DNA from: Chloroflexota bacterium
GTDB taxonomy: Bacteria; Chloroflexota; Dehalococcoidia; Bin125
Assembly (NCBI GenBank): GCA_009838735.1
Contig: VXQZ01000053.1
Coordinates: forward strand, 35,691 to 80,837
Length of the DNA stretch: 45,147 nucleotides
Reading direction: 5' to 3'
This document shows positions 7,763 through 16,160 of the stretch, one piece after another. Position 1 is the stretch's first letter. Each line of letters begins with the position of its first letter. Made by a program: the position numbers and the translations under genes. The notes under the pieces were generated by a model, which searched no databases, was not told where the DNA came from, and saw only the letters and a program-made list of their open reading frames with translations.

Positions 7763-8677
7763 TCAGTTGAGGCCGAGGACCGGTCGCGCGTTTTCGACGA
7801 GCACCTTGTCCAGCTCGGTGTCGGTCAGGCCACTGCGGAGAAGCTGAACGACCTGGGGTTGCTGATCCGCGCCCGGTGCGTCCGAGCCGAACAACACTCG
7901 CTCAACGCCCAGCGTCCGAATCAATCGCGCGGCATCCTCGAGGGCGCAGGCGCGGCGGCCGTCGCGACAGGTGAAGTGGCCGTCATCGAAGCCGCCGGCC
8001 GTATCGAATATCACCTGAGGGAAGCGCTTGGCGATGTCGATCCGCTGGTCCCAGTAGGCGCCGGGCATGTGCGCCATGATGAATTGCAGGCGGGGAAAGC
8101 GCTCAAACACCGGGATGAAGTGGTCGGGCATGCCATAGACGTCGTCGCCGGGACCGCCTCGCAGCGCGCCGGTGTCGCTGAGGATTGGCAGACCCAGCTC
8201 CTCGAGTCGCGCGTAGAGCGGCATCATCCGCTCATCCGAGGGGAAATAGCGTCCCAGGCCCGGATGCATCTTGACGCCGCGCGCCCCCATCGCGACCCCG
8301 CGCTCCAACTCTTCCATCAGCAGGTCAGTTTCGACCCAGGTGCCGATGTCACAACAGAGGAACGTTCGAATCCTGGGATCCTCCGCCTGCCGCCCCAGAG
8401 TCCATGAGTTGAAGCTGCGTACTCGGTCGTGGAGCATCGACAGGAGTTCTTCGCCCGACGCCTCAGGACGACGCTGCCGTTGCTGCTCGAACATCTCCGG
8501 CACGACCATGTAATTCAGCCCAACGATCGCCTCGACGTCATTGCGCGTCATGTAGTCGCCGCAGGAGTCGCCGTTGGCCCAACGCCACTCGAGCGGCAGA
8601 CCGCGTCGGGGAAACACGATCGCTTCCTGTTCGGGCGTTCGGCAGAGATGCACATGGACATCGATCACGGTCGGCAT
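7763..8677 (-). CDS. Amidohydrolase-2 family metal-dependent hydrolase/decarboxylase
   Basis: Protein of 304 aa with the TIM-barrel amidohydrolase pattern: HxH at His8/His10 (DVHVH), His138 in GVKMHPG, His203 in IMAHMPG and Asp266 in FGSDAPG. This is the metal-binding set of the PF04909 group, which includes ACMSD-type decarboxylases as well as hydrolases of lactone-like substrates. It lies nine bases downstream of the lutB-lutA fusion and 17 bases upstream of the thiolase-like gene, so it is probably co-transcribed. In that setting, decarboxylation or hydrolysis of a ring-fission or CoA-pathway intermediate is plausible. The substrate cannot be named. Confidence 0.88.
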   Translation of the reverse strand: MPTVIDVHVHLCRTPEQEAIVFPRRGLPLEWRWANGDSCGDYMTRNDVEAIVGLNYMVVPEMFEQQRQRRPEASGEELLSMLHDRVRSFNSWTLGRQAEDPRIRTFLCCDIGTWVETDLLMEELERGVAMGARGVKMHPGLGRYFPSDERMMPLYARLEELGLPILSDTGALRGGPGDDVYGMPDHFIPVFERFPRLQFIMAHMPGAYWDQRIDIAKRFPQVIFDTAGGFDDGHFTCRDGRRACALEDAARLIRTLGVERVLFGSDAPGADQQPQVVQLLRSGLTDTELDKVLVENARPVLGLN

Positions 8678-8686
8678 GGGATTACC

Positions 8687-10861
8687 TCAGGGATTCTTGG
8701 GTAGTCGGGCGGCGAGGAACTCGGCGTAATGGAGCGTCTCGTGGTGGGTGCCGCTCGCGTTCGCGCCGGCTCGGAGATGAATGACACAGCCGGGATTGTT
8801 GGTGATCAGCGTGTCGCATCCAGATTCGGCCACGCAAGCCAGCTTGCGCTCAAGGATGCCCTCGCCAACCTCAGGCGCGGCGAGCGACGTCAGCCCACCG
8901 AATCCGCAACAGACCTCCGGTTCCTCAAGCAGTTTCGCAGTCTCACCCGTCAGGCGTTCCACGAGCTGATCGATCCGAGCGCCAGCATCATTGCGATTCG
9001 ACGCCTGGCAGAATCGATGCGCAGTCCAGGATTTACTGCTGCCCTTGCTGAGGCAACCGTCGGGAAGTCGTCCGGGACCGTCGAGCCACTCGGCCAGGTC
9101 GTGGATGCGCTCGCTGACGGCGGCGGCTCGATCTCTCCATTCGGGATCGTGATCGAACAGGCGCGGCCAGTGATCCTGCATTGAAATCACGCAACTCGGC
9201 GCCGTCGTGACTATCTGACGCTCGCTGCCTTCCAGCGCTTCAATCGTGTGTTTCGCCATCCGCCGGGCGGTCTCCCAGTCGCCGGCGTCGAACGCGGGTA
9301 GACCGCAGCAGTGCTGCGATTGGGGCACGTTGACGGATGATCCGCCGGCCTCGATCAGCCGGGCGGCGGAATCCACGGCGGTCGGCAGCAGCCGGTCGGC
9401 GAGACATTGGGCAAACAGGTCGACGGTCTGGCCTGCGGATGAAGACTCCCACAGGTGGGACAGCGGTCGACGGCTCCTGATGAGCGTCTGTCCGCTACGC
9501 AGTGGCATAGCAGGCACCGATCGCCAACCAAGGCGTCTTGGCAGCGGCAGGCGGAGGTGGTCGCGCTGGACGAGGCCGATCAGCCTCGCCAGCCCCGACC
9601 CGGCTGCGGCGAGGCCCATCAGGTGGTGGAAGAGGCGCGGCCTGGCCCACAGACGCAGCGCAATCCGTTCCCAAAGCGGGGCATGTCCCCCTTCATGGGC
9701 ACGGTGGCGCACTTCGAGGATCTGCTGCGGCAACGGAATGTCGACTGGACAGACGGTCTGGCAAGCGCCGCAGGAAACACACAAACCCTGAGGCCCGGCT
9801 GCCTCCTCGACGCCGTGGTGGAAGGTGGTGTTCACCAGTCCAATGGCGCCGGTATAGATGTGGCCGAACGTGTGCCCACCGACAATCTGGTAGGGCGGGC
9901 AGACGTTGGCGCATGCGCCGCAGCGAATGCAGCGCAATGCGTCGCCGATGGTGTTGGTCTCCCGCATGGCGCGGCGGCCGTTGTCGAGCAGGATGATGTG
10001 CATCTCCTTGCCCGGTTGGGCGCCGGTGATGCAGGTGGTGTAGGTGCTCAGCGTCTGCGCGGTGGCCGAGCGAGGCAGTAATTGGAGCTGCCGCTCGGCG
10101 TCGGCCCATGAGGGAATCAGTTTCTCGATCCCGGCAGTGACGAAGTGAACATCGGGCAGCGATGTCGCCAGGCGCATGTTGCCCTCGTTGGTGACAACCA
10201 TGATGCTGCCGGTCTCGGCGACGAGGGCGTTGGCTCCCGTCAGTCCCGCGCCGGCCGAGAGGTAATGGCGGCGTAAGCCGTCACGGGCGCTCGCGACCAT
10301 CGCCGGGATGTCGTCCGGATCGAACTCACGGCCTAATTCCTCGCCCAGGATCTCAGCGACGTATTGCCGTTTCTGGTGGATCGCCGGCATGACCAGGTGA
10401 GAGGGTCGCTCTTCCGCAAGCTGCAGCAGCCATTCGCCGAGGTCGGTTTCAATCGCCGTGATCCCTCGTTGCTCCAGTTCGTGGTTGAGTTCTATCTCCT
10501 CGGAGACCATCGACTTGCTCTTGACGACGAGGTCGATGCCGCGCGACTTGCAGACGGCGGCGATGTAGTTGACCGCTTCTGCGGCTGTCGACAGCTCAAC
10601 GACGGTCGCGCCGGCGGCCTCGGCGTTGGCGCGAAACTCGGCGATGTAGTCGTCGAGTCGTTCAAGCGTCGAGTCCTTGACCGCGGCAAAGTCACGCCGC
10701 AACTCGTCGAACGATTGCTCAGTGCGCTGCTCCAGCCGCTGGACCTGCGCGTCGCGGCTCTCGCGCCAGGAGCGTTGGAAGTCGAGCAGTCGCGGTTTGA
10801 GATCCGGATCGCTCAGCGAGCGTCGGTATCGCGTCTTGAACGGAGCGGTCGACGCGCTCAC
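8687..10861 (-). CDS. LutB-LutA fusion: LUD domain, two 4Fe-4S motifs and CCG domains
   Basis: Protein of 724 aa that joins two subunits of the LutABC lactate oxidation complex. Residues about 60-300 are a LUD (DUF162) domain with AETGSIMVVTNEGN. Two ferredoxin motifs follow at 311-321 (CIRCGACANVCP) and 361-371 (CVSCGACQTVCP). The C-terminal half has two CCG-type motifs at about 518-520 (HCCGLP) and 650-655 (VCCGFGG), which in LutA/GlpC proteins hold a cofactor cluster. The GTG start overlaps the lutC-like stop as GTGA. The complex would oxidise lactate or another 2-hydroxy acid and pass electrons onward. The downstream genes suggest a broader acid-degradation pathway. Confidence 0.9.
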   Translation of the reverse strand: MSASTAPFKTRYRRSLSDPDLKPRLLDFQRSWRESRDAQVQRLEQRTEQSFDELRRDFAAVKDSTLERLDDYIAEFRANAEAAGATVVELSTAAEAVNYIAAVCKSRGIDLVVKSKSMVSEEIELNHELEQRGITAIETDLGEWLLQLAEERPSHLVMPAIHQKRQYVAEILGEELGREFDPDDIPAMVASARDGLRRHYLSAGAGLTGANALVAETGSIMVVTNEGNMRLATSLPDVHFVTAGIEKLIPSWADAERQLQLLPRSATAQTLSTYTTCITGAQPGKEMHIILLDNGRRAMRETNTIGDALRCIRCGACANVCPPYQIVGGHTFGHIYTGAIGLVNTTFHHGVEEAAGPQGLCVSCGACQTVCPVDIPLPQQILEVRHRAHEGGHAPLWERIALRLWARPRLFHHLMGLAAAGSGLARLIGLVQRDHLRLPLPRRLGWRSVPAMPLRSGQTLIRSRRPLSHLWESSSAGQTVDLFAQCLADRLLPTAVDSAARLIEAGGSSVNVPQSQHCCGLPAFDAGDWETARRMAKHTIEALEGSERQIVTTAPSCVISMQDHWPRLFDHDPEWRDRAAAVSERIHDLAEWLDGPGRLPDGCLSKGSSKSWTAHRFCQASNRNDAGARIDQLVERLTGETAKLLEEPEVCCGFGGLTSLAAPEVGEGILERKLACVAESGCDTLITNNPGCVIHLRAGANASGTHHETLHYAEFLAARLPKNP

Positions 10862-11367
10862 CCGAGCACCGCCACGGTCATACGGCTTGGGCCCTGAACG
10901 CCAATCGTGAGCGAGCGTTCGATGTCGGCGGTGCGAGACGGTCCGGTGACGAATGTGGCGTACGCGGCCGCTCGCGGCTGTTGCCCGAGCCAGAGGAACC
11001 CCTCGGCCAGGTCTTCAACGATGTCCTCTGCTGACACCGCAACAATCAGGTGCCTGGTCAGCAGCGAGATCGCCCGGTCTCTCGGAGTTGGCTCGATGAG
11101 TAGTACTGATCCAGTCTCAGCGACTGCCAAGGTAGCGACCGTGACGCCGACTGACCGATCGGCAATCGAACGTAACGGATCTGTATCATCCGGCAGCTCT
11201 CCGCGTTGTAACTGTTCATACGCAGCAGGAGAGACGACAGGCGTTTCGTCGCTGAGCGCGACGGCGTGCTCCCAGACGTCATCCCACGAGCTGCACTGAA
11301 CCAGTTCGCCCTGGGCCGCCTGCAGGCCGTCAGCGAACAGGGCGATCCGGTCGCTGAGCGTGATCAT
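10858..11367 (-). CDS. lutC: LutC-like LUD-domain protein
   Basis: Protein of 169 aa of the LutC/YkgG family. The conserved C-terminal hallmark is clear (FVTGPSRTADIERSLTIGVQG at about 138-158), as is ETGSVLL at about 84-90. Shorter than the more usual 200-240 aa, with a reduced N-terminal region. It is the first gene of the minus-strand cluster and is coupled to the lutB-lutA fusion by a GTGA overlap. Its 5' end faces the acyl-CoA dehydrogenase gene across 86 bp, which must hold both promoters. I see no clear operator there. Confidence 0.85.
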   Translation of the reverse strand: MITLSDRIALFADGLQAAQGELVQCSSWDDVWEHAVALSDETPVVSPAAYEQLQRGELPDDTDPLRSIADRSVGVTVATLAVAETGSVLLIEPTPRDRAISLLTRHLIVAVSAEDIVEDLAEGFLWLGQQPRAAAYATFVTGPSRTADIERSLTIGVQGPSRMTVAVLG

Positions 11368-11453
11368 GCGCAGAGTCTAGCAGCCGACCGGGCCTGGGAC
11401 TGTATGCTCAGGACGGTCCGACTGTGCGGACCGAGTGGGACGGAGCGTGAGCG

Positions 11454-12608
11454 ATGATTGAACTGTCCGAATCGCAACGGTTGATTCAACAGACAGTACG
11501 TGACTTCGCTCGCGCCGAGATTGATCCGATTGCCGATGATATTGATCGCGATGACAGATTTCCTCAACATCTCTGGCCGATGCTGGGCGATCTCGGGTTG
11601 CTAGGTGTGACGATTGACGAACAGTATGGGGGATCGAACGCCGGGTTGCTGGCTGGAGTCATTGCTACTGAAGAGATTGCGAGAGCCAGCGCGTCGATAG
11701 CATTATCATACGGAGCCCATGCCAACCTGTGCGCGAATAACATTGCAGCCAATGCGAGCGAGGCGCAGAAAGAACAGTATCTTCCCGGCCTGTGCGACGG
11801 CACCGAGATCGGCGCACTGGCGTTGACCGAGCCCGAGGCCGGATCGGATGCGATGGGCATCCGCACGACCGCAGTGCGCGACGGCGATGTCTACCGGCTC
11901 AATGGCTCGAAGATGTTCATTACCAACGGTTCGGTTGCCGACACCCTGGTGTTGTACGCCAAGACCGATGAGGATGCAGGTTCACGCGGCGTGACGGCGT
12001 TCATCGTTGAGTCGGCATTTGAGGGGTTCAGTGTCGGTCAAGCGCTGGACAAGGTCGGACATCGCGGATCGCCCACGGCGGAGCTGATCCTGGAGGACTG
12101 CATTGTGCCTGCCGCAAACGTGTTGCGCGGCGAAGGCGCGGGCGCGGGGGTGATGATGCAAGGTTTGGCGGTCGAGCGGTCGTTTCTGGCAGGAGAGCCA
12201 CTGGGTATTGCCCAGGCGGCGTTGGACGAAGCGGTCGAGTATGCCCGGTCGCGCAGGCAATTCGGACAGCGGATCGGTGACTTCCAGCTGATCCAGGCGA
12301 TGCTCGCCGACATGTACACCGAACTCGAGGCCGCACGATGGTTGGTGTATCGGACGGCGCATGTGGTCGAGGAGGCCGCCTCGCGCGGTATCCGCAGCAA
12401 CAAGGAGGCGGCCGCGGCCATCCTCTACTCGGCGGAAATGTCGAGCCGTGTGGCTGACAAGGCGGTGCAGATCCACGGCGGCTACGGCTACATGAACGAG
12501 AGTCGGGTGGCGCGCTACGTCAGGGACGCGAAGCTGCTGGAGATAGGCGCCGGGACCTCTGAGATTCGGCGGATGTTGATCGGCCGGGAGTTGGTCGGTC
12601 CGGAGTAG
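11454..12608 (+). CDS. Acyl-CoA dehydrogenase, isovaleryl-CoA dehydrogenase-like
   Basis: Flavoprotein of 384 aa that would introduce a 2,3 double bond into a short or branched acyl-CoA and pass electrons to ETF. The segment SYGAHANLC (85-93) and the LTEPEAGSDA loop (124-133) resemble isovaleryl-CoA dehydrogenase. The likely catalytic base is Glu241 in AVERSFLAGEPLG, the position of the active-site Glu in isovaleryl-CoA dehydrogenase rather than the one used by medium-chain enzymes. The C-terminal QIHGGYGYMNE and GTSEIRRMLIGREL motifs are complete. Transcribed divergently from the lut cluster. Leucine degradation is the obvious candidate, but no other leucine-pathway gene adjoins it. Confidence 0.92.
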   Translation: MIELSESQRLIQQTVRDFARAEIDPIADDIDRDDRFPQHLWPMLGDLGLLGVTIDEQYGGSNAGLLAGVIATEEIARASASIALSYGAHANLCANNIAANASEAQKEQYLPGLCDGTEIGALALTEPEAGSDAMGIRTTAVRDGDVYRLNGSKMFITNGSVADTLVLYAKTDEDAGSRGVTAFIVESAFEGFSVGQALDKVGHRGSPTAELILEDCIVPAANVLRGEGAGAGVMMQGLAVERSFLAGEPLGIAQAALDEAVEYARSRRQFGQRIGDFQLIQAMLADMYTELEAARWLVYRTAHVVEEAASRGIRSNKEAAAAILYSAEMSSRVADKAVQIHGGYGYMNESRVARYVRDAKLLEIGAGTSEIRRMLIGRELVGPE

Positions 12609-12636
12609 GATTCAACCGCTCTGATCCGCTGTGATC

Positions 12637-12651
12637 CCCTCTCCCAGAGGG
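12637..12651. terminator. Short GC hairpin between convergent genes
   Basis: CCCTCT, loop CCC, AGAGGG: a perfect six-bp stem in the 78-bp gap between the convergent acyl-CoA dehydrogenase and selenoprotein genes. It lacks a T-run on either strand, so it is a weak intrinsic terminator at best. Its sequence is a fragment of the CCCTCTCCC palindromes found at 27771-27862 and 43186-43276. Confidence 0.4.
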
Positions 12652-12686
12652 ACAGGGAGTACGGGCAGAAGATGTCGTCATCGACG

Positions 12687-13214
12687 TCAGGCGCCCAGGA
12701 GAATCAACCGGCCCTGTTGGTATGCGTCCATCGCTCTTGCCTGGAGGCCTTCGATGCCTGAGCTGCCGATCGGATGATCGACGAGGGCGTAGCGGAAGTC
12801 GGGCATGCCCAGGGTCTTGGCGATCATCCGGCCGGTTGGGTCGAACGGATGCGTGCAGAGGACGAGGCCGGGTTTGCCGTACTGCTCGAACGTGATCCCG
12901 TCGTGCACACTGCACGTCGAGCAGGAGCCTCAATCGCCAACCGCGGTGATCAGGAAGTCAACGTCGTTCGCAATCCGCTCGAGGACCTGGGGCTCGGCGA
13001 TCCGGCTGGCGTTGAGTTTGCCGGTATCAATGACGACGCTGCAGCTCGATTCTCTCTCGAACATCTCCGCGGTGTAACGCAGCAGCTTGTCGGCGTTGAC
13101 CTTGCCGTTGGAGAACAGGCCGATGCGCAGGCCATCGAGCGCGGTCAGTCTGGGCGCCGCCGAGAAGCCGGTCGGCGTTGGTTCGCCGGTAGGGTCCAGG
13201 AGTTCGAACGACAT
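12687..13214 (-). CDS. UGSC-family selenoprotein, Sec encoded by in-frame TGA at 12930-12932
   Basis: One 175-aa selenoprotein read through a TGA at codon 95. Both halves are in the same frame, and the residues around the TGA read AVGD-U-GSCSTCSVHDG, which is the UGSC motif that defines this family. The N-terminal half contains the family stretch LDGLRIGLFSNGKVNADKLL. The C-terminal half continues without disruption (EQYGKPGLVLCTHPFDPTGR). Cys98 and Cys101 follow the Sec, so a redox centre is likely. Start: ATG at 13214 with GGAG six bases upstream. A hairpin fitting a bacterial SECIS begins eight bases after the TGA. Standard gene calling would give a 94-aa and a 73-aa fragment. The activity of UGSC proteins is unknown to me. 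The upstream gene, 21 bp away, is its probable partner. Confidence 0.88.
12897..12921 (-). promoter_or_regulatory. Candidate bacterial SECIS element of the UGSC selenoprotein
   Basis: Reading the minus strand from just after the TGA (12930-12932), eight bases lead into CTCG, A, CGTGC, loop AGTGT, GCACG, A, CGGG. This gives five pairs closing a five-base loop, one A-A mismatch and four more pairs (one of them T-G). The apical loop starts 18 bases after the TGA and has G as its second base. Both features match the published description of bacterial SECIS elements (loop about 16-37 nt from UGA, G among its first two bases). Confidence 0.7.
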
Positions 13215-13235
13215 AGTTGGCTCCGATGTGGTGGG

Positions 13236-14309
13236 TCAGCAGTCGAGACAGACGCCAATCGCCTTGGTCTGAAAGAGCGAACCTCGGCCTCGGCTCCATG
13301 ATGGCAGGAACGCCGAATGGCCGCCGGCTTCGCCGCCCGCGACGACGATCAGGATGTCCTCGGGCTGGCGTCCGCGATGGAATCTCACGTCGTCGGTCCG
13401 CGTCGGCCCCCGTCCGTCGATCGCGGGCGCGAGCCCGTCCTGACTACGATCCGACGGCCACTTGCCGGCATCTCGCATATCCGAGCCCATTCGGTATGAG
13501 TGCTCGAACAGATACTCCTGCACATCCCGTTTGCTCATGCCACCGGAGGCGGCGATCTGCGCGTGCTCGGGCGACATCACGACCAGTGACTGGCCGTCCG
13601 TCAGCGCACCCAAGGAACCCATCGCGTCGGCGAAGGTGTCGAGCAAGCGCTCAGGATCGCTGGTGTAGTGATTCTCCACGTTGTAGAAGCCGGATGCGGC
13701 GAAGACGGTCGCGGTCGACACCTCGGACGGGAACCCGAGCGATTCATGCAGCGGCTCCCATGGGCTGTTAAGGATGTTCTCGGCGATGCAGCAGGAATAC
13801 TTGCCAGGCCAGCCGGTCGTCGAGCGATCGGAGATGCCGGGAATCATCTGGAAGATGTTCATGATCACGAGCCGGATCGCGCGGCCGATGGTTGCGTTGG
13901 CTCGGTTGCCGGATCCGAACACGTTGACGCTGGCGTTCATCCCGATTTCATCGCGGATGTCGCCGGAGACAATCACGGCCGGCGCCGAGCCGCCCGTGCT
14001 GGCGGTTGACCCATGGAAGTTGTACTCGTCCTCGTTCAGACCTTCCAACGCCGCGAGGACGGTTGGAAAGTACTGCGGGAGGCAGCCGGCCATCACCGCG
14101 TTTACGGCGGCAGACTGGACATTGCACTCGCGCCCCGTGGCCGGGTGGCGCGCAACGATCTCCTCGGGCGGGCGACCGGCGGCCATGAGGAAGCGTTCGA
14201 CGCGCTCGCGAGCCGGCGGAACAACCGGCAGTCCGTCCGTCCAGCCCTGTTCATAGCAGTAGTCGATGGCGGAGAGTTCGTCGGTGAGGGTGTGGGTCTC
14301 GGTGGTCAT
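13236..14309 (-). CDS. Conserved uncharacterised protein, probable partner of the UGSC selenoprotein
   Basis: Protein of 357 aa with no domain I can name. The start at 14309 (MTTETHTLTDELSAIDYCYE) is preferred because upstream residues are Arg-rich and include a repeat. No clear ribosome binding site precedes it, so it may be leaderless. Visible features: EQGWTDGLPVVPPARERVE near the N-terminus, TGRECNVQSAAVNAVMAGC, a Gly/Ser-rich STASTGGSAPAVIVSGD, paired Cys in KYSCCIAEN, and a terminal VCLDC. No membrane segment. It is followed after 21 bp, in the same frame, by the selenoprotein. Cys content and linkage suggest a redox or thiol-related function shared with it. This is inference. Confidence 0.8.
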   Translation of the reverse strand: MTTETHTLTDELSAIDYCYEQGWTDGLPVVPPARERVERFLMAAGRPPEEIVARHPATGRECNVQSAAVNAVMAGCLPQYFPTVLAALEGLNEDEYNFHGSTASTGGSAPAVIVSGDIRDEIGMNASVNVFGSGNRANATIGRAIRLVIMNIFQMIPGISDRSTTGWPGKYSCCIAENILNSPWEPLHESLGFPSEVSTATVFAASGFYNVENHYTSDPERLLDTFADAMGSLGALTDGQSLVVMSPEHAQIAASGGMSKRDVQEYLFEHSYRMGSDMRDAGKWPSDRSQDGLAPAIDGRGPTRTDDVRFHRGRQPEDILIVVAGGEAGGHSAFLPSWSRGRGSLFQTKAIGVCLDC

Positions 14310-14495
14310 GAGGGTGAGTCTAGGGGGTTGGATCAACCTATCTGCGTCATGCCCGTTCGCGCGGGAGTGACGCGACGCACCGGTGTCAAGGCAGGTCGAC
14401 AGCAACGCAGTTAGTTCGTCTGCACGAAGTGACCATCTAAACTGGGCCTGCGGCGTGTCCGGAACGGCTCCCGGCGGGATTCTGAAGAGGCGGCG

Positions 14496-16160
14496 ATGGC
14501 GGAGCGAAACGGCTCGGGCGCTCGTGGGGCCGGCGTTCGAGGGCCGAATGACGACCGACCGCTGGTCACCGGGCCGTCGCTCGGACCAGTTCCCTATCAC
14601 TGGGTCGCGGCAATCGTGGTGTGTGTCGGCACCTTCCTCGGTGTCATGGACAACACGATCACGAATATCGCCCTGCCGACCCTGAAGGACGAGTTCGATC
14701 GGTCGCTCGACGACGTGATCTGGGTGGCGCTCTCGTTCATCGTCGTCAGCACCGGGCTGTCGCTGACGATGGGGCGGCTGGGTGACCTGTACGGCCGCAA
14801 GAAACTCTATGCGTGGGGATTCGTCGTCTTCACGATTGCCACGTTCCTGTCATCGATTTCCGGATCGCTGGAAGAGCTGGTCGGCACCAGGGTGCTGCAG
14901 GCGATCGGCGCTTCGATGACGATGGCAAACGGCGCGGCGATTATCACCGCCGCGTTCCCACCCTCGCAGCGAGGAACGGGATTGGGACTCATCGTCTCCA
15001 CAGTCGGCGCCGGCGCTGCGGCTGGTCCGATTCTCGGCGGTGTGCTGATCGACCTGTTGGACTGGCGCGCAATTTTCTGGACGCGGGTGCCGTTCGGTCT
15101 GGTCGCCGCATTGCTCGCGTGGCGGCTGCTGACGGATGCGCCCAGCGAGCAGCGCCCGAAGGGTCTGGACATCCCCGGCGCGATCCTGCTATTCGGCATG
15201 CTGGCCTGTCTGACCTTCGGCATTAACCGTGCGCGGGACCTGGGCTTTACGTCAACGCTCGTGACGGCCGTGATCGCCGCCGGTCTGATCTTCACGGTCT
15301 GGTTCATCATTGTCGAGCGACGCTCACCGTCGCCGGTCGTCGATCTCGGGTTGTTCAAGGGACGCGGATTTTCGTTCGGCATCCTCGCGGCAATCATGCA
15401 GTTCTTCGGCTTGAGTTTCACCTTCTATCTGGTACCCACGCTGCTGCAAGACGGTCGCGGCTTCACAGCCACGGAGACGGCCCTGATGATGATGCCGCTG
15501 TCTCTGATGATGTTGGTCTGGTCGCCTGTCTCCGGGCGGTTATCCGACCGCTTCGGCTCGCGGCCGCTTACCACGGCTGGGATGATCATCGTCTGCGCGT
15601 CGCTGTTCCTGCTCTCGCGGACCACGGCCGACACTTCGCCGCTCGACTTCGCCATGCGAATGATGTTGCTTGGCATCGGTACGTCCACCTTCAGCTCCCC
15701 GAACACCTCCGTGATCATGTCGGCGGTGCCCCCGCAACGGCTGGGCACGGCATCGGCATCACAAACCACCGCTCGCACGTTCGGTAACGCATTCGGCACG
15801 TCGGTCGGCGTCGCGGTGATGACTTCAGTCGCGGCAAGCTTCGCCGTCAATCAGGGCGTCGCGGCCGAAAGCGGCGAGGCGGTCATGCAGGGTTTTCGCA
15901 CGGCGCTGCTGGTGGCGACTATCGCGGCTTCACCCGCCATCGTGCTCTCACTGCTGGGCGGACAGCGCGGCGTGCGCGTCGTCGCGGAGAAGGCTGCGGA
16001 GGGAGTGCAGGTCGTGCGTGAGGCGATCGAGGTTGAGATTTCGGCCATGGTGCCGCTGTTCCGTGGTCAGAAATCGATGCCGCAGCGCGACAATGGCCTG
16101 AACGGAATCCAGGAGCCGAGAGCAGCTGCTCCGGTCCCAATGGAGGAGGAGACTCGGTGA
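14496..16160 (+). CDS. MFS transporter, DHA2 (EmrB/QacA) 14-TM drug exporter type
   Basis: Inner-membrane protein of 554 aa. After a polar N-terminus of about 35 residues come many hydrophobic segments, the family signature FLGVMDNTITNIALPTLKDE (motif D1-like), GRLGDLYGRKKLY (motif A) and GAGAAAGPILGGVL (motif C of drug:H+ antiporters). The tail after about 500 is polar. The start ATG has AGAGG nearby. The last four bases form GTGA, the start of the downstream flavoprotein gene, so the two are translationally coupled. Such transporters usually export amphipathic compounds by proton antiport. Coupling to a TcuA-like dehydrogenase raises the possibility that it moves a carboxylate instead. Confidence 0.9.
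   Translation: MAERNGSGARGAGVRGPNDDRPLVTGPSLGPVPYHWVAAIVVCVGTFLGVMDNTITNIALPTLKDEFDRSLDDVIWVALSFIVVSTGLSLTMGRLGDLYGRKKLYAWGFVVFTIATFLSSISGSLEELVGTRVLQAIGASMTMANGAAIITAAFPPSQRGTGLGLIVSTVGAGAAAGPILGGVLIDLLDWRAIFWTRVPFGLVAALLAWRLLTDAPSEQRPKGLDIPGAILLFGMLACLTFGINRARDLGFTSTLVTAVIAAGLIFTVWFIIVERRSPSPVVDLGLFKGRGFSFGILAAIMQFFGLSFTFYLVPTLLQDGRGFTATETALMMMPLSLMMLVWSPVSGRLSDRFGSRPLTTAGMIIVCASLFLLSRTTADTSPLDFAMRMMLLGIGTSTFSSPNTSVIMSAVPPQRLGTASASQTTARTFGNAFGTSVGVAVMTSVAASFAVNQGVAAESGEAVMQGFRTALLVATIAASPAIVLSLLGGQRGVRVVAEKAAEGVQVVREAIEVEISAMVPLFRGQKSMPQRDNGLNGIQEPRAAAPVPMEEETR

Noticed and set aside
12687-13214. Two separate small genes, or a pseudogene broken by a nonsense mutation
   Set aside because: The frame is unbroken on both sides, the TGA falls exactly at the Sec position of the UGSC motif, and a SECIS-like hairpin follows.
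13236-14600. 454-aa version of the UGSC partner
   Set aside because: The first 97 residues cross the divergent intergenic region and a degenerate palindrome and overlap the MFS gene.
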